Assembly (NCBI GenBank): GCA_944363525.1
Contig: CALVUF010000002.1
Location: 186,001 to 250,000 of the forward strand
Reading direction: 5' to 3'
From: an uncultured Bacilli bacterium
GTDB lineage: Bacteria > Bacillota_I > Bacilli_A > RFN20 > CAG-826
DNA: 64,000 nucleotides
Shown: piece after piece, positions 33,055-40,953 of the stretch
Numbering within the stretch: the stretch's first letter is position 1
Layout of the letters: every line of letters starts with the position of its first letter
The notes under the pieces: model-generated
What the model saw: only the letters and a program-made list of their open reading frames with translations
What the model was told of the DNA's origin: nothing
Database searches by the model: none
Made by a program: the position numbers and the translations under genes

Positions 33055-33426
33055 ATGGAATCCTATACCAAATCCCAAGAAGACTTCTTAGAAGCCCTGC
33101 TGATGCTTGAGGAAGCGAAGTTGCCATTAGAGACGACTAAGGTGGCGGCCATCCTCCACGTCAGCAAGCCGGCGGTCCACCAGATGGGCCACGAATTGAT
33201 CGATAAAGGTCTCATCACCCGGATCGATTATGGCGATATGGCCTTAACCGAGAAGGGAAGGGCAGTCGCGACCAATGTGTTGCACCGTCATCGGGTGTTG
33301 AAGAAATATCTATTGTCCTTAGGCGTGAGTGAGGAAGTCGCCGAGCATGATTGCTGCTTGATTGAGCATGTGCTAAGCGAAGAGACCTTCCAAGCCATCA
33401 CCTCCGACTTAGAGAAACGTTCTTAA
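33055..33426 (+). CDS. DtxR/MntR-family metal-dependent regulator
   Basis: A 123-residue regulator with an N-terminal winged helix (TTKVAAILHVSKPAVHQMGHEL) and a dimerisation/metal domain (HRHRVLKKYLLSLGV, then LIEHVLSEET). It lacks the SH3-like third domain, as MntR does. Candidate ligands are Asp10 and Glu13 (MntR-like), His79, and Cys101-Glu104-His105 (DtxR-like Cys instead of the MntR Glu), a mixed set. TAACAA ends about 6-7 nt before the ATG with no ribosome site. Its 3' end overlaps the convergent unknown gene by 4 bp. Confidence 0.82.
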   Translation: MESYTKSQEDFLEALLMLEEAKLPLETTKVAAILHVSKPAVHQMGHELIDKGLITRIDYGDMALTEKGRAVATNVLHRHRVLKKYLLSLGVSEEVAEHDCCLIEHVLSEETFQAITSDLEKRS

Positions 33427-33914
33427 CGTTCCAATGAATCGTAATAGGCCGTGGGGTAATGCCCCTGGCCTTTTGTTTTGGCTTCTTCGATATCTTTAGC
33501 TAAGCCAAAAGCCACCATCCATTCTGGCTGGACCTCAAGGATCGGGGCGAGCAGGCGGGCTTTGATGTGCTGCAAGAACTTAGCCGAGGCGAATTCCTTC
33601 CGATAGGGGTTGATGCCGAGGTAGGCATCGACTAGGCGAAGGATGCTGTCCTCTATTTCGATAAGCAGATTGATATCTTCTTTCGTATAAGTTTTTGAGG
33701 CGAATAAAGACGGATAATCGATAAGCATCCGATTGGCCGGCAGGTTAAGGATTATCTCTTTTTCTTTTTCCAAGTAAGGTGATTCGGATTGGATAGAGAT
33801 GAATTCCGGGGCCAAGACCTGTTTTAGATAGGTCAAAGCCTGGTCGGGCTCGGGGGTTATTTTGGAGTAATGGCCCCGGATTTCCGCGAGCATGTCGTTA
33901 ACGGTGGCCATCAT
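33423..33914 (-). CDS. Unknown soluble protein
   Basis: A 163-residue, mainly helical, acidic protein with no signal peptide or membrane segment. I do not recognise it. It opens MATVNDMLAEIRGHYSKI and ends GQGHYPTAYYDSLER. Two adjacent ATG codons (33914 and 33911) could each start it; there is no clear ribosome site, and TATACT lies about 17 nt upstream on the minus strand. It is convergent with the DtxR-family gene and divergent from the flavoprotein pair. Confidence 0.65.
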   Translation of the reverse strand: MMATVNDMLAEIRGHYSKITPEPDQALTYLKQVLAPEFISIQSESPYLEKEKEIILNLPANRMLIDYPSLFASKTYTKEDINLLIEIEDSILRLVDAYLGINPYRKEFASAKFLQHIKARLLAPILEVQPEWMVAFGLAKDIEEAKTKGQGHYPTAYYDSLER

Positions 33915-34015
33915 GATTTTCCCGTAGGGAAGTATAGTCAGTTCGAGTTTACTTGAATAGGGCTAAAAAGGGTGGCGGAGCAGTGGTAATCTATTACGGC
34001 AAAGGCAAGGGAAGT

Positions 34016-35155
34016 ATGAACGTCGGCATCATCGGTGGCTCCATCAGCGGACTCTATGCCGCGATCGCGATCAAAACGAAATATCCGGATTATACGGTTT
34101 ACGTCATTGAGCAGAACGATCGCTTGCTGAAGAAGATCTACGCCACCGGGAACGGGCACTGCAATTTGCTTAATGCTGATTTAAAGGCTGAACGCTACTC
34201 CCATTCGAAGTGGATCGAGAGTTATTTGAAACGCTTTCCATATCAACGTTTAACTGATTATTTAACTAAGTTAGGCATCCCTTTGCTCCGAAAGGGGGAT
34301 TTGGTTTATCCCCTTTCCTATTCAGCCGGGTCTTTCTGCCGTTATTTGATTGAGTTGGCTAATAAGCTTGGCATCAAGGCTTATGTTAATGAGAAGGTTA
34401 TTGACTATGGGAAGGGGACCATTAAGACCGACAAAGGCAGCCATCATTACGATCTATTGATCTTCGCCTTCGGAGGGCAAAGTCAAAGCAACCTGGGAAG
34501 CGATGGCTCGTTGTTCCCCGTCTTGAAAAAGCACGGCTATGACATTGTACCCTTGCGTCCGGGGCTGGTGCCCATTAAGACCAAACAAAAGACTAAGGGG
34601 CTAAAAGGGGTCCGCCATGAGGCCTTAGTCAAAGCTTACGATAACCATAACCAACTCCTTTTCGAGGAAGCGGGGGAAGTGCTATTTAAAGAGGATGGCC
34701 TCTCGGGCATCGTCATCTTCAATCTTTCCAGCCATTTGGTTAGAGCTGGCGGGGATCAATTTCGGATCACCCTCGATCTATTTCCGGATCACACCGAAGA
34801 CGATTTATTTGCCTTGGCTTACAGCAACCCCACCCCCGGTGCTTATCTCTATACCTTGGTTGAATATCCGTTAGGGATTTACGTCCGTAATCAACTGAAG
34901 AATCTTTCTGACATAAGAGGGTTTTGCAAGGCTTTGAAGAATCTTTCCTTCGATTTCGATAGTTTTTATTCCTTCGTTTCTTCCCAGGTCACCATCGGGG
35001 GCGTGAGCCTATCGGACGTGACTTCGGAATTGGTCAGTAAGAAGGAAGAGAGCGTTTATTTCATCGGCGAGTGTTTAGACGTCGATGGTGACTGCGGTGG
35101 CTATAACCTGTCGTGGTGCCTAATAAGCGCCTTAACGGTTTCGGAGGCCTTATGA
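34016..35155 (+). CDS. HI0933/BaiN-like flavoprotein
   Basis: A 379-residue FAD-dependent oxidoreductase of the HI0933/BaiN family. The N-terminal dinucleotide-binding motif GIIGGSISGLYAAI is followed by KKIYATGNGHCNLLN, the family's characteristic GxGRCN-type loop. The end, GECLDVDGDCGGYNLSWC, closes over FAD. The substrate is unknown. ATG 34016 is preferred to 33953 because it starts directly at the Rossmann strand and has AAGGGAAG upstream. It overlaps the following flavoprotein gene by ATGA. Confidence 0.88.
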   Translation: MNVGIIGGSISGLYAAIAIKTKYPDYTVYVIEQNDRLLKKIYATGNGHCNLLNADLKAERYSHSKWIESYLKRFPYQRLTDYLTKLGIPLLRKGDLVYPLSYSAGSFCRYLIELANKLGIKAYVNEKVIDYGKGTIKTDKGSHHYDLLIFAFGGQSQSNLGSDGSLFPVLKKHGYDIVPLRPGLVPIKTKQKTKGLKGVRHEALVKAYDNHNQLLFEEAGEVLFKEDGLSGIVIFNLSSHLVRAGGDQFRITLDLFPDHTEDDLFALAYSNPTPGAYLYTLVEYPLGIYVRNQLKNLSDIRGFCKALKNLSFDFDSFYSFVSSQVTIGGVSLSDVTSELVSKKEESVYFIGECLDVDGDCGGYNLSWCLISALTVSEAL

Positions 35156-36570
35156 AGTACTTTATCCGCGATGTCCCGATCCCCTCTTTCGATCCGGCTC
35201 ATCTTATTCAAAATCTTTCCGACCGGATTGGGATTAAGAAGACCGCCTTCCGATATGAGCTCGTAAGTGCTTCTGCCTCTTTTATCAACGGCCAACTCGT
35301 CTATGCCGGGGATTTCTGCATCGAGACGATGGAATTCATCCGTCGGACGACCATCTCTTTCTCCGAGGCCTTGGTTAATCCGCCGAAAGGCCGTTATTTA
35401 GGCAAAGGGTCGCCAATTATTATTGGGGATTCGCTGTCCGGGCTCTATGCTGCGGCTTTCCTTTCCTTAGCTGGGGCCAAGCCGATATTGCTTAGCCCGG
35501 CGAAAGAGGAAAAGGGGCTCGGGTACCGTTTCCGACGAACCGGGGGATTCCTGGATTTGAATTCCGCTAGCCCGTTTGGCAAGCACTTTGCCTTGGATAT
35601 CCTTTCGCGGATTGAGAAGAAATCCTTCTCCCGTTTCACCTTCCTTAGCCACGAGGAAGCCTCGAAACTAGTCGACTCTTTAACCCATGACATACTAAGC
35701 CGTGGGGGTACGATCCTTTTTGATTGCCAACCGACGGCGATTAAGACTTTCTTAGGCAAAGCGAAAGCAATCGAATTTATTCAGCAAGGAAAAGCCCGGG
35801 CTTTGAAAGGCGATTGCTTCTTGCTCTCCGATTTGCCAATCGGCTCGCCTTTATATCATGATTTGCATTCCAGGGATAATCATCGGGAACCGAGTTATCT
35901 CAATATCCTAGCCATGAACCGGACTCGGGACGTCGATGCGGCTTTATACCATGCGTTAGCCCCTAAGGAGCCCCGTTATTTCCATTATGGGCAAAAGGCC
36001 TTGCTCCCCTTTCCCTTTGGCTCGGCTTGGGCTTTAAAGGAAGGGAATGGGCTTTATGCCTGTCCTTCGATCGATAAGCCCACCGTGTTAGGCCATTCTT
36101 TGGCGATCCTATATGTTCCTTTGCCTTCTAACCTGAATCCAGAACGGATCAATGAATGGATGGGCAGCGAATCCTATCGGGATTCCTTGCCTTTGTCCTT
36201 GCCCTCGGAATCAGTGGCCGATTGCCTTAAAGGCAGCGAGCCTTATTCTTTTGGCCTAGTTCGCGGTCAAGCCGACCATGGCTTCCATCTAGCGTCCTTG
36301 CCAGGCATTATCCCCGCCTTAGGCGATTCGATCGCCCACGCGGTCTATGAGGCCAAACGGAAATACCCCTATTTCTTCGTCGATTCGACCTTGCTCACCG
36401 GCTTTACCATCACTGGGGCCACTCCTTCGATCGTTAAGCCTACTTCGAGGGGCGAAACTGCGATCAAGGGGCTCTATTCCTCCCTTCCGGATTACCAAGG
36501 GGAAATCGAGGTCAATAAGGCGGCAAGCAAGGGTGTCTTTGCTGTCGTTAATGCCTTACCTATCGGGTAA
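35152..36570 (+). CDS. FAD-dependent dehydrogenase-like protein, divergent
   Basis: A 472-residue protein resembling the uncharacterised FAD-dependent dehydrogenases (COG2509 group): a small N-terminal domain, then GRYLGKGSPIIIGDSLSGLYAAAF. In this motif the expected GxGxxG is altered to GDSLSG. The C-terminal end, where the family has a Gly-rich GEGAGYAGG loop, reads SSLPDYQGEIEV. FAD binding may therefore be weakened or the protein repurposed. It is coupled by ATGA to the HI0933-like gene, and the two presumably work together. Confidence 0.7.
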   Translation: MKYFIRDVPIPSFDPAHLIQNLSDRIGIKKTAFRYELVSASASFINGQLVYAGDFCIETMEFIRRTTISFSEALVNPPKGRYLGKGSPIIIGDSLSGLYAAAFLSLAGAKPILLSPAKEEKGLGYRFRRTGGFLDLNSASPFGKHFALDILSRIEKKSFSRFTFLSHEEASKLVDSLTHDILSRGGTILFDCQPTAIKTFLGKAKAIEFIQQGKARALKGDCFLLSDLPIGSPLYHDLHSRDNHREPSYLNILAMNRTRDVDAALYHALAPKEPRYFHYGQKALLPFPFGSAWALKEGNGLYACPSIDKPTVLGHSLAILYVPLPSNLNPERINEWMGSESYRDSLPLSLPSESVADCLKGSEPYSFGLVRGQADHGFHLASLPGIIPALGDSIAHAVYEAKRKYPYFFVDSTLLTGFTITGATPSIVKPTSRGETAIKGLYSSLPDYQGEIEVNKAASKGVFAVVNALPIG

Positions 36571-36578
36571 AAATCGTG

Positions 36579-36607
36579 TTGACTATCTTTAATAGATAGA
36601 CTTTAAT
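36579..36607 (+). promoter_or_regulatory. Promoter with palindromic spacer
   Basis: TTGACT (36579-36584), 17 bp, TTTAAT (36602-36607). The spacer contains the inverted repeat CTATCT-TTAAT-AGATAG (36583-36599). It drives the membrane protein gene at 36659. Confidence 0.7.
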
Positions 36608-36658
36608 TTTCTACGGCGCTTTCTAGACCCCTAGGATCCGTTTACTTGAGGAAAAGAT

Positions 36659-37642
36659 ATGAACAACAAATCGCTTAGAAACTACTCCTCGATGAGATAC
36701 GTAAATTTAGCTATCTTCACCGTCCTTTTCGCTGGTTTTTTGACTTTAGCCATCTATTTCGCCTTCTTGATCACCCCGTACCTTTGGGTCAGCGGCGTCA
36801 AGGCTCCGATCGAGAATATGCCGGATGACTTTTCGACTGGTCTCGGGGTCATGCTCGGGGCCATTGGCATCGCCGGGTCGCTTATCTCGGGCTTCGGCTT
36901 CTACTACTCTCTGATGTCGATTCTTAAAAACGACGATGAATACGTCATCAAAGGGTTTGCTTCCTATATCGCCATTGGCTATATGGTTTCGATCGCTTTG
37001 TTCTTGAACGCGGTTTGGCTCTACCGGTTAACCACCACCGAAATCGGTTATGAGGAAATCGCCTTCGTCATCGTCATTTACCTCATCGCCTTGATTGTCG
37101 CCTTAATTGCCTCCAACGTCCCCCTTGTTAAGCTTTATGGCGAGGATGATCATTCCAATCGGACGATGAAGGTCATCGTCGGTTCCTTAGCCGCGGTTGA
37201 TTTGGGCGTTGCCATCCCATTCCTCGTCTCCTATTTCGTTTGTTTGTCCTCCGGTTCCTTTGCCAATAAGGACATCGTCTCGACCAAGTTCTTGGTCTAT
37301 GGGTTGATTCCTTTGTTAGCCTTCGTCGTCTTCGCCGTTGCCTTCTATTCCTTCTGCAAAGGGGAGAAAGCCAAGAAGGAGACCAAGCTTGGCATGGGCC
37401 TATTCACCGGTGGGACCATCATCAATGGGGCGGCGATCCTACTGACTGGTATCTTCGCTCAGGTCTGGGACACCAAGAAAGTCTCCTTTCTCGATGCCGG
37501 GCGGGGCACCTATGACCATGTCATCGAGTTTGCCGTCATCTCCTATATCCTAGCGGCCGTCATTATTCTTGGCTCGATTGGCTTAGTCGTTTATTCCTTG
37601 GTTCCACACAAGAAGAAGGAAAAGGCGATTAGCTATAAGTAA
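36659..37642 (+). CDS. Polytopic membrane protein, unknown family
   Basis: A 327-residue integral membrane protein with eight predicted hydrophobic helices in four pairs, joined by short charged loops. It has a basic N-terminus and a Lys-rich C-terminus (PHKKKEKAISYK). No transporter signature is visible and I do not recognise it. GAGGAAAAG is the ribosome site. It is a single-gene unit between its own promoter and terminator. Confidence 0.7.
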   Translation: MNNKSLRNYSSMRYVNLAIFTVLFAGFLTLAIYFAFLITPYLWVSGVKAPIENMPDDFSTGLGVMLGAIGIAGSLISGFGFYYSLMSILKNDDEYVIKGFASYIAIGYMVSIALFLNAVWLYRLTTTEIGYEEIAFVIVIYLIALIVALIASNVPLVKLYGEDDHSNRTMKVIVGSLAAVDLGVAIPFLVSYFVCLSSGSFANKDIVSTKFLVYGLIPLLAFVVFAVAFYSFCKGEKAKKETKLGMGLFTGGTIINGAAILLTGIFAQVWDTKKVSFLDAGRGTYDHVIEFAVISYILAAVIILGSIGLVVYSLVPHKKKEKAISYK

Positions 37643-37662
37643 TCGATAGCGTCTAAAACGCA

Positions 37663-37688
37663 TAGCCGTCCTGCTGGGGCGGCTTTTT
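37663..37688 (+). terminator. Rho-independent terminator
   Basis: AGCCGTCC (37663-37670) pairs with GGGCGGCT (37676-37683, one T-G pair) across TGCTG, followed by TTTTTG. Confidence 0.88.
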
Positions 37689-38035
37689 GTTGCGGTTGGA
37701 TAATTTGCTAATCGTTGTCTCGAGAAGCGCCTGGATGGGCTTGAATCGCTTTGTAGGCCTTTTGCTAATGAGCTGCTTGGGTCTAGAGTGAATAGATATC
37801 TAATTTGTTCTTCCTTCCTTGTCCTGGCTGGCGGGGAACGGCCGTCCTTTTGGTTCTTCCAAGGAAAGGATGACTCGGACCTCGCTTTTCCCTTGGATAC
37901 GTCTATGGCGATTAAGGGGAGATTGGATTACATCATTCTGAATCCCTCCTTCCGGGCATATCCGGATGGTTGCTGAGTCTTCGCGGCCAAGTCCGAGGCT
38001 GATATTCGTTTATGTCTCATTTTTATCGAAAGGCT
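37689..38035. other. 347-bp gap without convincing gene
   Basis: Between two convergent units. A GTG-initiated frame of 62 codons (37788-37976) has no ribosome site and no recognisable product. The sequence has core-like GC content, so it may be gene debris. Confidence 0.4.
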
Positions 38036-38072
38036 GGCAAAAAAGAAAACCCCCAACGGTTGGGTCGGGGGT
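38036..38072 (-). terminator. Terminator of the minus-strand surface cluster
   Basis: On the minus strand ACCCCC pairs with GGGGGT (38072-38067 with 38054-38049). An alternative inner CCCAAC/GTTGGG pairing exists. TTTTCTTTTTT follows. It closes the transcript from 51.98 kb. Confidence 0.85.
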
Positions 38073-38092
38073 GAAGCTTTAATCAGGAAAGA

Positions 38093-40435
38093 TTAAGCAG
38101 CGGTGAGGGGGACAAGATAGAAGGAGACGGTGTTGGCCCGGGTTTGAACCTTGAAGTTGCATTCAAAGGTAGAAACGGGGGTTGGCAATTCAATCTCAGT
38201 ATCGTGATGGAAAACAGCATTGGTCGGGGCGGTAACCTCAACGTGCTCGTCATCGAACAAATTGCCGTCGACAGCATCAGCAACAACAGCCGAGATAGCA
38301 TAGCCGGTTGGGGCAGTGACTTTCCATGCATGTTTGACATAGAAACGAGCTGGAGCAGTGTACTTAAGTCCGGTACCTTCGTCGTTGAGCGCAATATCAG
38401 ACCTGCTATCCGCTTTCGTCCAAGCGAAGTTCAAACCTTCGTAGTTGATGGTAACTTCCGTCAGAGAGAGAGAAACGTTATCACTTGCAGTGGTGAACTC
38501 CGTTTTGGTGAAATCAAGGGTCACCGGAGTCCCGGTCGGTTCATAGGTGTCAACCGGTTCGTCGGGCTCATCCACGATTTCGTATTCGCCCCAATCAAAG
38601 AAAGTGGCTTTATAGGCATCGGAGTCCGACAGGGTATCCCAATATTGGAGGGAAATGGTGTCGTAGGTTCCGCTGGAGCCGATGAAGACGTGCTTGGCAT
38701 CTTCTCCTTCACCGAGAGTGGCATGGAAGACGTTTTCGGTCTCGTCGTATTGCCAATTGAAGGCGGTATCGACGAGGAGGATGTTGTTGTGCATCTTATC
38801 GTCGTCGCCGAGCGCGCGTTCGGCGCCAAGATATTTACCGGCGGAACCAACCCGGAGAGTCCAGGTGCCGTCGGCGTTCTTGGTCGGTAAGATATCGGCG
38901 GCTTCTTCCCATTCTTCGGTGTTGGTGACTTTAACGGTTCCGTAGTAGTAGCCGTCCATTGATCCGGTCATAAGGAGATAACCGTCGATCGATTTGGAGG
39001 TGTTGTGAACGCCGAATTTCTTGGCGGTGCCGCTGGTCGGAGTGGTAGCGATCGGCCCTTCGGTCATCGGAGCCTCGTCTTCGGGGATGAAGTAGCCGGT
39101 GTAGAGGTGAGCCGGATAATCGGTTTCACCTAAACCTTCTTCACCGATGACGTAAACACCAAAGGTAGTGTATTTGTCGCCAGAGAAACCGACATAGACT
39201 TCGACGGCCGATTCACCTTCGCCTAAGGTTGTAGTGAACATGTTCTCGGTTTCGTCGTAATCCCAATAGTAGGCTTCATCTTGATAGACGTAGTTGTAAT
39301 GAGTGCCGCTGACGGTAGCGCCGATGTATTTTCCGGTGCTCTCGACTTGGAGGGTGACACCATTGTCGGTCCGCTGAGGAATGACGTCGGCGCCTGCCGA
39401 GTTTTCGGTAGTGGAAGCGCCATAGAATCCGCTCATTTCGCCGGTCGCGATATACACGACGCCATCTTTGCGTGCTGCGCCGAACTTATAAGCGGTCTTG
39501 GAGAAGAACTCGGTGATTTCCTGATATCCTTCTTTGAAGGTATAAGGACGAAGAGCCCACATGGCTTTCGCGTCGTCAACGGTCTTGTAGGTATAGACGG
39601 AGATGGTGTCGTAAGTGCCACGTCCACCGAGGAAGACGTTCATATCGGTGCCGTTTTCATCTTTGAGCACCGCGTGGAAGAAGCCGTTCTCGGTATCATA
39701 ATCCCAGTTGAAGGCCTCATTGACATAAGCGAAGTTAAGATGATATTTGCCGTCGGTTCCGGTCGCGTAGGTCGCGGCGACGTATTTGTTGTTGGCTTCG
39801 TTTTGGATTGTCCACTTCCCGTTGTTGGCGGCAAGCTTAAAGGTCGCGGCGACGTTGTATTTGGTCGTTGGGACGGTCGCGCCGTAAAAACCGCTCATCT
39901 CGCCGGTGGCGAAGATCGGATCGGCGCCATTGATGGAGAAGCCAAACTGGTAGGAGCCTTCGGCTAAGGTCGAAACGACATGAGGCCCGAATTCCGAAGC
40001 GGGGGCCGCCTCTTTGACAACAACCTCAAAGGAATCGGTGACCGAAGCTCCATCCGGGTTGGTGACGGTGACGGTTAAGGTCGCCTTGCCGGCTTTCTTC
40101 GGGGTGGCATTAAGACCGATGGTGGAGACGATGGTCGGATCGGACGAAGTGACGGTCAGCCGGCCTTCGTTGAGCAAGTTCGCAGGGACGGCGGCAGGGC
40201 TGGTGGTGATGGTCAACGTCCGATTTTCCGGAGTCGCGACATACCAAGGCTCGGCAAAGTCGATCTTGTTGTCAATCGTGACGGCGGTGTAGGTCGTTTG
40301 CGGCTTCACTTCGCTGGTGCTGTCGCTGGAACTGCCGGTGTCGACTGGGCTGGATGAACTAGTCGAATCGGTCGGTCCGCAGGCGGCAAGCCCTAACGAT
40401 AGCAAGGCGGCTAAGGTAACAATTTTCTTATTCAT
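38093..40435 (-). CDS. Large repeat-containing lipoprotein
   Basis: A 780-residue surface lipoprotein. Lipobox LAAC with Cys19, Ser/Thr linker to about 45, then an Ig-like beta domain (about 50-142, ending TVTNPDGASVTDSFEVVV). Three related modules of about 115-130 residues follow (about 160-285, 310-425, 470-600). Each has ATGEMSGFYGA or TGSMDGYYYGT, then a NKYVAAT or GKYLGAE turn, then FNWDYDTENGFFHA-type strands and a closing GTYDTIS. The C-terminal 150 residues are another beta domain. A binding role at the cell surface is plausible. It is the last gene of the nuclease/ABC cluster. AAGGAGG precedes the ATG. Confidence 0.85.
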   Translation of the reverse strand: MNKKIVTLAALLSLGLAACGPTDSTSSSSPVDTGSSSDSTSEVKPQTTYTAVTIDNKIDFAEPWYVATPENRTLTITTSPAAVPANLLNEGRLTVTSSDPTIVSTIGLNATPKKAGKATLTVTVTNPDGASVTDSFEVVVKEAAPASEFGPHVVSTLAEGSYQFGFSINGADPIFATGEMSGFYGATVPTTKYNVAATFKLAANNGKWTIQNEANNKYVAATYATGTDGKYHLNFAYVNEAFNWDYDTENGFFHAVLKDENGTDMNVFLGGRGTYDTISVYTYKTVDDAKAMWALRPYTFKEGYQEITEFFSKTAYKFGAARKDGVVYIATGEMSGFYGASTTENSAGADVIPQRTDNGVTLQVESTGKYIGATVSGTHYNYVYQDEAYYWDYDETENMFTTTLGEGESAVEVYVGFSGDKYTTFGVYVIGEEGLGETDYPAHLYTGYFIPEDEAPMTEGPIATTPTSGTAKKFGVHNTSKSIDGYLLMTGSMDGYYYGTVKVTNTEEWEEAADILPTKNADGTWTLRVGSAGKYLGAERALGDDDKMHNNILLVDTAFNWQYDETENVFHATLGEGEDAKHVFIGSSGTYDTISLQYWDTLSDSDAYKATFFDWGEYEIVDEPDEPVDTYEPTGTPVTLDFTKTEFTTASDNVSLSLTEVTINYEGLNFAWTKADSRSDIALNDEGTGLKYTAPARFYVKHAWKVTAPTGYAISAVVADAVDGNLFDDEHVEVTAPTNAVFHHDTEIELPTPVSTFECNFKVQTRANTVSFYLVPLTAA

Positions 40436-40468
40436 GTTTCCTCCTTGTTTACCTTGTTTTCTTTCTCC

Positions 40469-40942
40469 TCATTGGACGAAAGTGTGGTTGTTGATATCCC
40501 TCAAGATCCCGTGGTAAAGGCGCCGCTTGTAGATACCGACGCTGACAAGGGCGATGCCCAGGATCAGAAGAATCGAAGAGATGATCGTCAAGACGATGAA
40601 GACGTAGAACTCGGCGCAGGTGGTGTCGAGCACGAAGCCTTGACTTGGCCGGTTGGCCAAAAGGAAGAAGATGAGGCCGAGGATCAGCAAGATGAGGCCG
40701 ACCGATCCTAAGCCCATGCCGGAAGCATAGTTGTTGTTGGCCCGCTGGATTTCCGCGTGGGTGGCTCGGGAAAGGGATTTGATTTCCTTTTCATCGGCAC
40801 CGGCGTGGATCGCTTCGCCGCAGCGGGGACAAACGTATTCGATTCGAGATTCCGTCCCGGCTCCTTCGATATTCTCGATAGAGGGTGTTTTCTGCTCGAT
40901 CTTGTGCTCGTTTATGTGGTATCCGCAGTGATAGCAATACAT
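40469..40942 (-). CDS. Zinc-ribbon protein with two membrane helices
   Basis: A 157-residue protein. Residues 2-45 are a zinc ribbon (CYHCGYHI...YVCPRCGEAI, two CxxC pairs). Two hydrophobic helices lie at about 80-100 and 112-140. ATG 40942 is chosen because AAAGGA lies 7 nt upstream and it begins at the first CxxC. Function unknown. It sits between the two large lipoproteins of the cluster. Confidence 0.75.
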   Translation of the reverse strand: MYCYHCGYHINEHKIEQKTPSIENIEGAGTESRIEYVCPRCGEAIHAGADEKEIKSLSRATHAEIQRANNNYASGMGLGSVGLILLILGLIFFLLANRPSQGFVLDTTCAEFYVFIVLTIISSILLILGIALVSVGIYKRRLYHGILRDINNHTFVQ

Positions 40943-40953
40943 CGTTTTGTCCT

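Noticed and set aside
37788-37976. A 62-codon GTG-initiated frame after the membrane protein
   Set aside because: No ribosome site, no recognisable product and no conserved pattern; kept only as a note in the gap.
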